From contig WBMZ01014171.1 in the NCBI GenBank assembly GCA_013400975.1, positions 1 through 64,000 of the forward strand: a DNA stretch of 64,000 nt, written 5' to 3'. Both the position numbers and the translations under genes were made by a program. Below are positions 1 to 11,700 of this stretch, one piece after another. Source of the DNA: Atrichornis clamosus (taxonomy: Eukaryota; Chordata; Aves; Passeriformes; Menuridae). The notes beneath the pieces are model-generated. The model made no database searches. It was given only the letters and a program-made list of their open reading frames with translations, and was not told the origin of the DNA. How positions within the stretch are numbered: the first letter of the stretch is position 1; every line of letters starts with the position of its first letter.

Positions 1-3000
1 AAGAAACACAAAGCCACCACATTCACATTTCATTGTCACCTGAAATTCAGTTCAGTGAAGTCAAAAATCTCGAGCAGTTGTCAGCAACGGGGATATTTTT
101 CAAATTCCCTGATACCAAGGCTATGAAATTAGAAAAAGAGCACTTTGACATTACAGATGGCATCAGATCCATGGATAACCTGGGAGAAAATGAAGAAGCA
201 GGTCCCTAAAAGTCAATAGCACTGAAGAGAGAGCCGTGCTTGGCAGAGGCAGCGCAAGGAGGACGCAGTGCCGGATGGAGCCGTTCAGACATGAGGTTTG
301 AGTGCAGTCACTTGTCTCTTGCTCCACGCTCAGCCATCCAACGCAGCTCCAGCACTTTGCAGCAGGAGCTTTGGCAAAAGCCACGCAGCAGAAACATGAG
401 GATTTTCTGGCTTTGCGTGGCTCTGAGAACAGCTGCTCCACAAATTTATTCGGGCTGCTCTTCCATGGCCACTGAGCTGTATGTCAGCCTTACGCTGGGG
501 TCGAGCCCTGGGTTCCCCTACGGCTCCTGGGGATGGAAGAGGGGCCATAGCCAGTGATGCAGCACTGGAGCCAGAAGCTGCTCCTGCACCCCTTCTCTGT
601 TTCCTCTGGCAGCTTGTATTTCTACCGGCAGTTTACCCTCCTGGAATTCCAGGCATCATGGTTACTCGGCAAGTAAAAGAAAGCTGAAGAATTTCATTAT
701 TATTGAAATGAGCAGGGCTTGCTTTCAATGCAAATATTGACTTGTGTGATACAAAGGAAATTTTTGCAGGATACCTGATGTCTCTCTGACAAAGAAACAC
801 CATAAAAAAAGAAATAAATTGAGCAGAACAAAAGCCCTAACAGATGTACCCACTGAGTGAGTGGAAGTCATGAGAAGCTGCAGGCAATGGAGTGGGAGGG
901 GAAACAGTCAATAAATCAGGAGCTCTCCCACAGAAGCAGCGTAGGAAGCAACAGCAGAGAGGTTTGGGAGCTCAGTGCATGCACCAGTGGGGCCTGGCCA
1001 GGTGGTTTATTTTAATTTCTAAATATTCAGTATGCTGTGGAAGGAATATTGCAGTTTTCACTTCTGAAATAGTCCTGTGACTTGTATCAAATGCAATTTG
1101 TTTAAACATTTTTGATAAACCAAAACATACCAGTCTGATTAATTTGGAGAGATGAGGAGCAAGTGGCAGGGACAGGCAAAGGGTCTTTTTCTTCCCTCAG
1201 TGGATTTGGGTCAAGTGTTTACCGATTCAGACCCGCTGCCAGAGCAGCATCCACCCAAATTTCCTGGCAGGAAACTAACTCCTTAAATAATGTGGGTCTG
1301 CATCCAGGCTTGAAGGTGACCACGAGTTTACAGTAAAAGGACCTTCCTGTGTATTTTTGAGTGCAATCCAGATCTGAAGGAGCTAAAAAATTCCTACTGG
1401 TCTGGTAAATAACATCTCATTGCAGAAAACATGAACTGCTGCCTGTGTCTGCATCAGGCAGTATGTCAAGTCCTGGGTCAGTTGCGCTTGCACAGGTTAC
1501 ACTGCAGCTCAGGCTCACTTCAGGCTCTGAGCCGATTTTTCACTCACCAGCAAAAAGATTTGGGGGAAACTATTTTGCCAGAGAGTAAGAATTCCTGGCA
1601 CCTGACCCTCAGGAGAATGTTAATGTTACAAACTTCTGTGATCTAGAGCCACAACGGACACTCTTCAGCTGGAAGGAAGCAGAAAGGGATTAAATGTATT
1701 ATATATATGGTGGCTTTATGACAAACAGGAGCAGTCCAGTGCTGGCAATTGGCAGCATGGATTAACCAGTTATATAAGCAGTGAAATACCATAGAAAATA
1801 TCTCGTGGTTATTCTGTACTTTTATTCTAAAAATTAACTCCTGTTCCCCAGTAATTGGTTTTCCTCCTTCCTTTCTGTGTGCTGCTGTAGACGTCTCTGA
1901 TGTCTTGTGCCCCCTTTAGGCGTTTTTATCTCCAAAGGTAAGTACTGTAGCAGGCAACTCAGGAGCTAGATCTTCCTCATCCTTCTTAACCAATGACAAA
2001 TGCTTGACAAAAGGCAATATAGTAGAGAAAAAAGGCCAGTGATGAGATATTTAATGAAGGTAATATTTAATGTGAAGCTTGCATTCAATGCTCAGACACA
2101 GGCTGTTCAAGTTGGAAATGCATCACTCAGCAGAGGGGGATCCCAGTCTCCTGAGCTTCCCTGCCAGGACAACATTCACCCTCAGGGCAGATCTGCTCTG
2201 CTTCCCCAGACCTCTGCCTCAGAGACACCTGTCCTGTCCTGCCCTTCTCCTTGAAGGACAGCCACAAAGGCTGGGAAAATTCAAGCAAGGGACATTGATT
2301 ATTTTTATTTCCCCATGCCAGGACAGAACATGTTTTTCCTGATTTTCTGGTGAAAATCCAATAGCTGTGATGATCATAAAAACTCAATTAGGCTGGAATA
2401 AAAGAAAAAAGTGCTGAAATCTGAAGTACAAACTCTCCTGCTCTGGCCATCCCCTGCTGTGCTCCCTTCTGACAGTCATCAGGCCCTGGAACTGAACCAC
2501 AGCCTGAACGAGCTTCCCCATCACTCTGAGCTACCATATTCCTTGTCTCTGTGACACCATTTGTTTTCTTTTACAGCTCTTCCTTCTGTTGTTAAACATT
2601 CTTCTGAGATGAGACCTTCTACCTTTATCTGCAGCCAAAACCCATTGCTTGCTCCCTGGGTGGTATGTCTCTCTCTCTCTCTCTCCTGGATCCGAGAAGC
2701 TGCAGCTGCATCACTGTGATCTTGTGTCAGCTCTCCCTCCTCTCTTTCTCCCCTCCAGTCAGTTTCCTAGGAAGGCAGTGCCCTTCTTCTTCCAAACCAT
2801 CACCAGTACAGCCTGTGAGCAGTCACCATATCAAAAGCTAGTGCTGGCTAACCTGTGCAAAGCAGGGTTGTTACTTGAGGAAAGGTAAAATGAGAATGAG
2901 CTGCTAACCTGCCTCTGAGCCAGCTCAGATGTACTTAGATGCAGTAAGAACATCCAACTTATCTGGATATTTGTTTGATCCAAAACTGGATCCTTAAGGA

Positions 3001-3339
3001 GAGACATTTTTGATCAAACACAGCTTGAAGGAGGAATGCCATCTATACTATAGCCTGGTATTTCCTTCAGTGAGATGGCAGACTTCTCCAAACTCGAAGA
3101 TTCCAGCCCACCAGCTGCCAGTGGCAGTTGCTGCCAGTGGGAAGAAAACCGATTCAGCCATATCTGTAACCCAGGTACATCTGCCACACGTGCCCGCAAA
3201 CTTCCCTGGAGTATCTGGAAGAGGTTACTTCCATAGCACCAGCATCTGCTGTTGTCAACCCTTCTCGTGTGTAATACACGCTCTCCTGCCAGCTGCAGTG
3301 CTGGAGAAAGCAGGAGCACAAATGTCCCACACTGAGCAG
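1..3339. other. Intergenic, no gene recognised
   Basis: Distal 3' flank of FDX1. It contains a (TC)n microsatellite at 2668-2685. A 69-codon frame without stops runs from the left edge to 209 on the plus strand, but I do not recognise it. Nothing else is supported. Confidence 0.6.
2668..2685. repeat. (TC)9 microsatellite
   Basis: Uninterrupted TC dinucleotide run of 18 bp in intergenic DNA. Confidence 0.9.
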
Positions 3340-4230
3340 CGTGATGTGACCGACGGCTCTGTCACGAACACGGAGGAGCAGACGCACCGTCACAGGCAGG
3401 GGAACCCCGATGACCCCACCAGAGCCGGCTGAGCCCCTGACGAGGCTGCTCCCGAGGCTGTCACGAGGAGCCACCAGTGCCAGGGCCACCTGCAGGGGCT
3501 CCCCGTCAGCTCACAGCCCGAGGGTGTTGCTGCCTGCAGGGCTGGGGCTGGCGCCGCGTTTCGCGCCTGCCTTTAACCGATGGCTGCGTGGCTGCGCATC
3601 TGTGTGTCTGTGGGACTCAAGCCCAGCCCTGCCGCCGGCTGGGCGCGGGTATTCCGAGCCGTGGCCGCCCGGCCTGATCCGGCAATATTGCTTTTCCACT
3701 GTAACCCCAACCCTGCGTTCCCTTCACTGCGACAGACACGCGAGCCAGCCCCACAGCAAGCAGCTCCATCCAAGGCGCTACTGAGCGGGGCTCCCACACA
3801 CGCCTGCTTTATCACGCCGCGCCGTGCTGCAGGGATTTACCACCGGGGGTCAGCAGCAGCCGAGAGAATTCCTGGCATACACGTACTCTAAAGAGCCAGA
3901 TATGGGACAGCTCCGCTATTCCTGAGGGACCTAAGGAAGGTCGTACCAAGTCTGCTCCCACCCCTTTTCACCATTTCTCACCTCTCGCAGATGCGAGGGA
4001 CGCGCCCTAGCGCCCGCTCGGGGGAGGAGGCACCGCGCCATGGAAGGCGGTAGGCACAGAGGAGATAATGCCGGCTGGACCGAGGTAACGTGGCACACGG
4101 AAGCACACGGGCAGTGTAAATACACCGAATAACCTTCTCGCGGCTGGGCTGGGGGCAAGGGAGCTTCCGGGTCTGTGGAGGGCAACCCAGAGATGCTTCG
4201 CCGAGCAAAAGGAACCAACGGCTTTTAGAC
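3340..4230. promoter_or_regulatory. CpG-rich block with no recognised gene (orphan CpG island)
   Basis: GC- and CpG-rich sequence of about 0.9 kb sits in otherwise ordinary DNA, with runs such as GGCGCCGCG, CCGCCGGCTGGGCGCGGG and GGGCGCGTCC (minus strand). Several overlapping frames on both strands are open because stops are rare here. None resembles a protein I know and none is flanked by convincing splice sites. It is about 4.4 kb beyond the FDX1 stop, so it is not explained by either annotated promoter. It could be a lncRNA or distal gene promoter. Confidence 0.55.
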
Positions 4231-7200
4231 GAAGAGTTTGCCGCAGCTGCAAATGCTAAACCACTGCTGGCCAGGAATTACTTTTAAGAAATTTTGAAAT
4301 TTGGACTAGTTCACATTAAAAACCCCTTAGTTAACTTCATAAAAAGCAAGTGGTGGCCAGTGGATTACATAGCACATCTCAGGGTTTACTTTTAATGCCT
4401 GTTCTTTTACGGATGGACTGTGCTTCTTGTTGCTCTCCTGGCAGCACAGGGAGAGAAAGCGCGAAGGCACTGCAGCCTGCAGCTGCAGCACATGGATCTA
4501 CACGGCCACCATGAGGCCACAGCCCCTGCCACGACACAGGAAATTACCACTCTCTTTTCTGCATCTTTTCAGATCACTTGAGGAGAAATCATCCTGAGCA
4601 GCTGCACTCTTCCCAATGTTTTCTACTATTTGCTAACTCAGTGATTCAGCCTGAGCTGAATCTTTAAAGATTTATTTCTCCTTTTGTCTCCCAAGGAATG
4701 AGGATTTTTCTTTTGTCTACCCTATCTTTGTATACCACTTTGTCCCTTGCCAGGGCAAAACAACAGGCTGTGGGGAATCTCCTCCATGCCCAAGCCTGGA
4801 CCTGTGAACAGGGCAAGCACTGCCTCTTTCACTGCAGCTTTTTTGGACATGGTCTTTTCAACTTGCTTCCAACTGGGATGTGAATTAGGTTTGGACATGG
4901 CTGTCTCAAATATTTTGGAGCCATGTAGCCAAAAATTATGAACTTAAAAATCTTCAAAGATTTAGTTTTTGTCTGAGAAGCGACAAACTTGCCTTTTTCT
5001 CTCTCATGACAGCTTGCAGTCCAGATGATGGGAACTTCTCCTGACATATCGAGATGGTGTGGGAATGCAAGGCACACTCTTCTTTCCCCTTCAGACACCA
5101 AACACTAAATGTCACAGAGGTGGGACTGCTGGCTTGGGCCTGAGTGTTGTTTAAGGGGGTGGAGGGTAGGGACACAACCTACAGCCACAGACAAGCTGTC
5201 CCTTGCTCTTGAAAAGGCAGAGGGATGGTTTTGGCTTGGCTTTCTCACAAACCCAAACTAATTCAAATGTCAACAGCAGACAGTGCAACCCACCACTTCC
5301 CCAGTGCTTGTGAAGTAAAGGTCTGTTCCAGCCCCAGACTTTGAGCACGTGTTGTAAACTAAAGTTTAGTAGCAAAGGGAACAAAGTCAGTTTTGATTTG
5401 CTCCTCATTTTTGCCAGGGGAGAGGCAGGAGAGACCCACTTGGCCCCATCTTTTAACATAGAAAGGAAATGGTTTTAGAAAGCAAGTTACCTGTAAGTTT
5501 TATTTGGACAAGGAAGTAAATATGTATTCAACTAGTTTTGATGTTATAATTGTGTGTCATTGCACAAGAATTCATACTTACACTTTAATGTGCACTGTTA
5601 ACGGTTAAGTTCCATTTTTCACCCAGAAATACATTAAAAGGCTTGGAGAAGGAAAGGAAAAATCCATACAAACAAGGTGTGTCAGAAAGAGGTCAAAAAT
5701 AAGATTTATTTGCAAATAATTTTTACAATAAACTAGTATCTCTGAGCTGTGCATTTTGGGGACTACAAGTCAGTTCCTTTGTGTTCTGAGATTTCCGTTT
5801 GCATGCAATATGAGATACCTCTAGAATTCAAAATGAACTTTGAAGTGTCCTTTTTTGCCTTGCTGTGCTGAGTAATTCATTCCACAGGCACACTACAGGA
5901 GAGTCAAAGTCTTTGTAATAAGAAGCTGTCACAGGAAACAACTGAACAACCTTGGCTTAGAAAGAAAACTCACTTGAGAGTTGTTTCATGTTTGTTTAAC
6001 ACAGTGTTAAGCACTTCAAGATTCTCACAAGAAGTGCCTGGTGCTGTATGAAAAAAACCCAAACAAAAAAACCCACCATAAATCCAAAACAAAAACCAAG
6101 AGGACCCCAAAACTCAATAAATATCAACATCTGCTCCTAAACCTCACAGCTATACTGAAACCTCAGATTTCTTTCTGATGTAAGAATGCACAGTCCATCT
6201 GGTTATGACCTGAATTCCCTCTCCTGGAAGCTAATGAGCTGTCTCATGTAAAAAAAACCCCTAGACCTCAAGATTTAATAGTAATAACTGTATATAAATG
6301 AGCTCAGGACAAAGGCAATACAAAGTGAGATTTATCTTAATATCTGACTGTGTGAAAGCAACCTCTAAATCATGGTTAGAGCCACAGCAGCTGAAGAGGA
6401 AGAGAGCAGCATCTTCAGAACATTTTTTCAATTTATGCCCCCCGTTCTCCCTGACCTTACTCTGTCTCTCAAAAAGCCTGGAAATTTCAATTCTGAAGTC
6501 ATAGGTTGAATTAGATGAGATAAAAAGTGTATTCTGAAACCCCTATATGACTAAGATTTGAGCAAACCACAATTAGTAAAAATTGCATTACAGCAAAGTC
6601 AAAAGGTAACACAAGGAAACAAGATAATTCAGCGAGGAAATAAAAGAATCTGACCCACATCTATTTTCAATATAGTTCTAGAAAATAATTCTTATAACAA
6701 AGACAGACTTTTTTTTTCCTCTTTATGCAGCTGAAAATAATCCCAGTATTTGACACTGGAAAAATAATTTTTCCCTGCTCCCACATAAACAATAATGCAA
6801 GAAAAAATGTCCAGATGTCATTGTTACCAGCTCAAATACAGCATTAATGAATGCATTAGATAATTCAGATGTAAATAAACATGGTTTATAAATGTGTATA
6901 TATAGATATACCCAAAATATCAAAGGGTAACAACTATTGGTGACATTTAGGTATTTAGGTAAAGCTGGAGAGAATAATAGTCTGAGAGACATTATTTTAT
7001 TTTGGGCTTCTTTAGAAAGACCAAAACAATATTCAGCTGAAAGCTCTCCATGATCAGTCCACACACCATCTCACCATAAGGGTCTCCCTATACCTTCTGG
7101 GGAACCTAGTCCATTTTGATGAAATAAATATACTTGATCACTTTGCATCAACCATTACTGAAATGATCCTGAGAGCAAGGCCCAGAATCTAGGAATCTCT

Positions 7201-7518
7201 TCAAGCTGAACATCCTAGCTAACATCAGGCTGCCTCTTGTCCAAGCTCAAAACTAAAAAGGGATAAAGATTTCAGAACAAATCTTATGCTGACAAACACT
7301 GCCCTGTTCAATCCCAACTCAGCCATCTTCAGAGATCAGCAAGAATTTGTGATGGGTAAATCCAGCTGCTATGCTCTCCCATTAGACAGGTCCAAGGTTC
7401 ACTCTTCCAAGCCCTGTGTGTCCTGGTGTTTGTGGTGTGGTCAAATGTAAATACTGCTGAGGTTAATCGACATCTGATTTGGGCCATGATTAAGCTGTGC
7501 CAACATCCTGCATCAGCC
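4231..7518. other. Intergenic, no gene recognised
   Basis: AT-rich sequence with an A/C-rich low-complexity patch at about 6050-6100. Minus-strand AATAAA hexamers near 7001 and 5710 are possible distal FDX1 poly(A) signals. Confidence 0.5.
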
Positions 7519-8097
7519 TATCCTGGTTTCTCCCGGGAGAGAGCTGATTTCTTTTCCAGTTCCTGCTACAGCGCTGTGCTTTGGATTTAGAATGCGAATA
7601 ATGTTGATAACACACTGGTATTTTAGTGTAAACATGGCTTAGCAACAACTAAGTCAAGGACTTTTTAGCTTCCCACCCCAACCCAGCAACAAAGGGGCTG
7701 AGGGTGCCCAAGGAATTGGGAGGGGACACAGTCAAGACAGCTCACCCCAAGTGACCAAAAGGATGTCCCAGACTATACAGTGTCATGCTCAAAATATCAG
7801 TTGGGGGGAAAGTTGGCCAGGGGTCACTGCTCAGGAACTGGCTGGGCATCAGTCATCAGGTGGTGAGCAGTTGTGTTGTGCATCACTTGTTTTATACATT
7901 TTAATTCTTTTATTGTTATTACTGTTGTTTTCCTTTCTATTTCTGTCCTATTAAACTGTCTTTATCTCATCACATATATGTTACTTCTTTTTCTCCCAAG
8001 TCTATCTCCCATCCCATTTGGAAGGGGGATGGGCAGTGGTGGGGTGCAAGCAAATGGCTGTGTGGAATTTAGCTGCCTGCTGGGTTAAAACATAACA
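7519..8097 (+). mobile_element. Solo LTR, avian endogenous-retrovirus type (ERVL-like), 579 bp
   Basis: The segment begins TATCCTGGTTTC, a one-base variant of the TGTCCTGGTTTC start of a common avian LTR family, and ends GGGTTAAAACATAACA. It is flanked on both sides by the same 5 bp, CAGCC (7514-7518 and 8098-8102), a target-site duplication. Internal landmarks fit the family in order: GGGAGGGGACACAG, GGTGGTGAGCAGTTGT, and ATTAAA (7950-7955) before CTGTCTTTATCTCA. No internal viral genes are present, so it is a solo LTR. It lies 0.5 kb past the FDX1 stop, antisense to FDX1. Confidence 0.93.
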
Positions 8098-8629
8098 CAG
8101 CCTCTAGAATCCATGTGTTTAGCAGTATTTCTGCAAGACAAAGTTTGCCACATCTCATTAAGATTCCAAAGTTCGGAAAATTCCTACCCTGAAAATGCAC
8201 TATTTGCTGAGGAAGTATCATACTTACTGAGAACATGACAACACTTCAAAAAGACCCCATGCAGTCCTACAAGTTCTTTTCTCTTACACGTGCAGGTCTG
8301 AAACCTAGAAATGCCCAGGAGGTTTTTTAGAGGAACTCTTGTACAAGTGATCCATTTTTTAAATGTCATTACATGTTTTGGCAGAATAATGTTATATGAA
8401 ATCTGTAATACACCTGCTAACATTTATAATTCAATGATTACTTATAAGAAGTATTATTGCATTTTAAGCGTAAAAATATAAGAGGTTCTATAAAGAAAAT
8501 TAAAATAGCATTAATCTAATAGTCATATAAAATAACTCACAATTATGTAAATTTCCATATTTAATTACACATTTAAAAATAAGTTATAAAAATAATTAAG
8601 CTTCTTTAAAACCCCTAGGATATTTTCTT
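8098..8629 (-). other. FDX1: Probable FDX1 3' UTR (proximal part)
   Basis: This is AT-rich sequence directly after the FDX1 stop. On the minus strand an ATTAAA hexamer lies at 8565-8560, about 65 nt past the stop, and could serve as a weak proximal poly(A) signal. Better AATAAA hexamers on that strand occur only near 7001-6996 and 5710-5705, so the true 3' end cannot be placed. If the long form is used, the LTR at 7519-8097 would lie inside the 3' UTR in antisense. Confidence 0.4.
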
Positions 8630-8744
8630 TTAGGACTTTTCACTCATATCTACTGATTGTCTAGCATCAGCAACAGCTTCTGGTACTCGAACAGTCATAT
8701 CATTCATTGATTTCTTCAAGCAGATTTGGCAGCCTAAACGTGAT
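8630..8744 (-). CDS. FDX1: FDX1 coding exon 4 (fourth cluster Cys, C-terminus, stop)
   Basis: The acceptor is CTACAG and the exon starts at 8744. It completes codon 142, encodes residues 143-179 and ends at TAA (8632-8630). It holds [15 protein letters not shown] with the fourth cluster ligand Cys147 and the nearby free Cys150, then [15 protein letters not shown]. The last residues (MSEKS) differ from the mammalian tail, which is known to vary and to be dispensable. Confidence 0.96.
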
Positions 8745-11700
8745 CTGTAGGGAAGCAAGACATTGTCGTTAGTTGTTGCCCACCAGATATCTAACAGCAT
8801 CTACCCCCCTGTGCCTCCAACACTCAGCCATCCCAAACACATCATGACCTAGAAACAGCCACTCTTGTGCATGGTCTTAATCAAGTGCAGCAGGGAACCG
8901 CATGAATCAATGCAAGGATCTGTGTGGCAATAATAATGATTTATGGTCAGAACAGAGTTCAGCACATTTCAAAGTCACACAGTGAGCACCTCCTGCTCAC
9001 TGAGAATTTAGAGAATATGGGTGACCCTTCCCTTTTCAGTGGGTCACTAATAGGTCAGTCAAGTGCAAGGAGTGATGCTTGATCTCCCAAGGGATATTTG
9101 GCACTTCTGAAGAGATAAAGGCAATGAATGCTTCAAAAAAAGCAAAGCCTAACTCCCCCATCCAGGGTTCAATGTTTTCAAACTAAAAAACTCATGATTG
9201 GGTAATAAGTCAGAAAAGTAAGAGTGAAAAGACAAGAAACATAGACAGGAGAAGGGTAAAACACTCTAAGCACCAGAGGAGATGTCATCCTTCATTTTTA
9301 TACCTATCATTCAGCATGAAAAAAACCAGATATTGCACATGAGCAATTAAAATCAGAAGATTTAATATCACAACAAAATTCTGCAGAATCACAAGTTACA
9401 CAAGTTACTTTTATTGCTGAGATATCTTTAATTCAATGTTCATGTCTCAGTGTTTAAGTATAGAATACTAAAGATATCAGCAAGGATGGGCAATGTTCTG
9501 TGGCACCAGTCCCTGGCAAGACACTAGTTAGCTGACAGCCTGTCTCAAGAATAAAGTTCCCACTCTTCTATCCACCTCTCCATATGTATTTATCTGCATT
9601 TACCTTTTAATTCCAAACGTCATGTTCTATTGCTCAAGAGCACAAGATCCTCATGCATGTTTATACAGGCAGGGCTGATATTACCACAGCACTACAAACT
9701 AACCTTACCCTTCGCTGTGTTTTCCCAAGTCTTTCACAAAGATGCTCACTAATTAAAACCTAGCATCAATCACTTTTACATCACACTGTACATCACGTAC
9801 TCCTACTAGGCAGCCTAATACTTCTATCTTGTTAAAAGATTATTTTTTAATTTATTCTTTACAGGGCCTTTGCTCTTATCCTGTTGCAACTCAAAATTTA
9901 GCAAATGATTTCTAGACCTAAGTAAACTGCATGAACTGCAAGATCTTTCTTCATCTCAGTGACTTACATGAAGAACTCCCATATCTGCTTCACCCCTCTA
10001 CAAAAGCTCTGTTGAATTCTTTCCTTACCCATAGTAGATAGTCTAGAAAAGCAACAGCCCACAGACACATGATTAAAGAGTCCAGTATGGAATCAGATTC
10101 ACTGTTCTTCAGTTACAAATCTCATTTTAAAACACTGAATCTCATTTTGGGTTACTCAAGTTGGGTTACTACCTTCCCATTCCTTTGATGTGGAAGCAGT
10201 TTTAAACCAACTAATTACACCTTACAGACAACAGTTCAGAAATGTCATATGTCATACTGAATTCCTGTAGAGCTCCTGGGTGAATGCTACCTAGCCATTA
10301 CCATTTGTTACTACTCAGTTTACTTATCTGCAGTAATACTACTCCTATGGACACACCATTTTGAAAGAAGATCTCAGAATATGCCAGGACACCTTCTGCA
10401 GAGAAACCTTCTGGTACATAGACATCCCATAACATCTCTAGAGATAACAATGCAAAGGAACTTTGCTTTTATGTAATCTCTATTTTATGTGCACCTTCTA
10501 CATCGTCTCTTCATGTAGACAAAGTTTCCTGTTTCTGATAGGTTAGACACAAAAATATTTGTCTACTTTTTGCAAGCTGTTTCTCACCTTATTTTTTGCT
10601 TCAGTATTCTTAATTTAACTTGCCAGGGTTTGCATTCCCACATCTTACTACTTTTAATAATCTCTACTGTTCTGCAGCTAAATCAAAACAATTTGATCTT
10701 AACCTTTCTAATTAATCCTTAATTTTAAAAAACATGAGCTTCCGTGGCAGTTGCTAGCTGAAACTCTCCCAAATACAAAGTCACTGACAAGAATAAGCTT
10801 TTATCCTTATACCCATGATGAATTACAGAAATGTATCTCCATTACACAAATTTATATCCACACAGGTGTTCAGGTAACCTGCAGCAAATACCAGCCACTT
10901 CAAGCTCCTTATTCCAGAAGAGTCATCCTCTCACACATATGGAAGGTCCCTGGCCATACAAAGAACTCACAATGCTAGGAAAACCTAACAGAAGTACCAA
11001 ACACATTCAAAGGGTCTAAAATTTAATTTGGTACGAAGAACTTAGAGAGAAAATAGAAACACTTAAAGAGGGAGGTCTGGCTTTCTACTGTTTTTCAGTT
11101 CTTCAGTAAAATCTCCTTGCTTTAAACATTTAATTAAAAGATAGCCAAAGGAAAAAGGTTTTTATTAGATCATATGCCTCCAGAGCTATTTAGGAATTAT
11201 TTTAGCCCTGAACCTAAAAGTTACTCTTTATTATGGTAGGTGATAGGCTTAACAGGCTTATGTTTTTTCCAAAATTGAAAGTGGGTTTTTGTGAGACAGG
11301 AAAAAGGATAAAGCAAAAGAAGTTACAACAAGTTTCTCATAGCTTGACTTCTTTGCCTTTACAACCTCTCATAAACATTCAGATTTGGCTGAAGTGAGAA
11401 AGTGTAGTCATGTAGAAACGATGAGTACAAGATTCCCTTTACTGATATAAGGAGACAGACAAGTTAATTCAGAGCAGTTCTTTGCAGAAACAAACTCTGT
11501 GCTATACAGACCAGGTATAAAGCCTCTGACATCACTGAAAAGATTCTCAAAAACTTCAACAAGCAGTTCTGTTGAAACATGAAGGAAAGGGCTTATGAAA
11601 CCTTGTAAGGCACAGCTGCCTATTGTTTCCATGGGCATGTTCTATGATAAAGGCTACTTGTACATCTGCAAGTAGAACAGCCCACCAGGAATGGGTCTGT

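Noticed and set aside
3..209. 69 codons open to a stop at the left edge on plus, considered as the C-terminus of ARHGAP20 (the neighbour of FDX1 in mammals)
   Set aside because: The translation does not resemble the ARHGAP20 C-terminus as I recall it, and an open frame of this length is not rare.
3010..3432. 140-codon plus-strand frame entering the orphan CpG island
   Set aside because: It starts at TTG rather than ATG, has no recognisable domain or splice context, and is partly explained by stop-poor GC-rich sequence.
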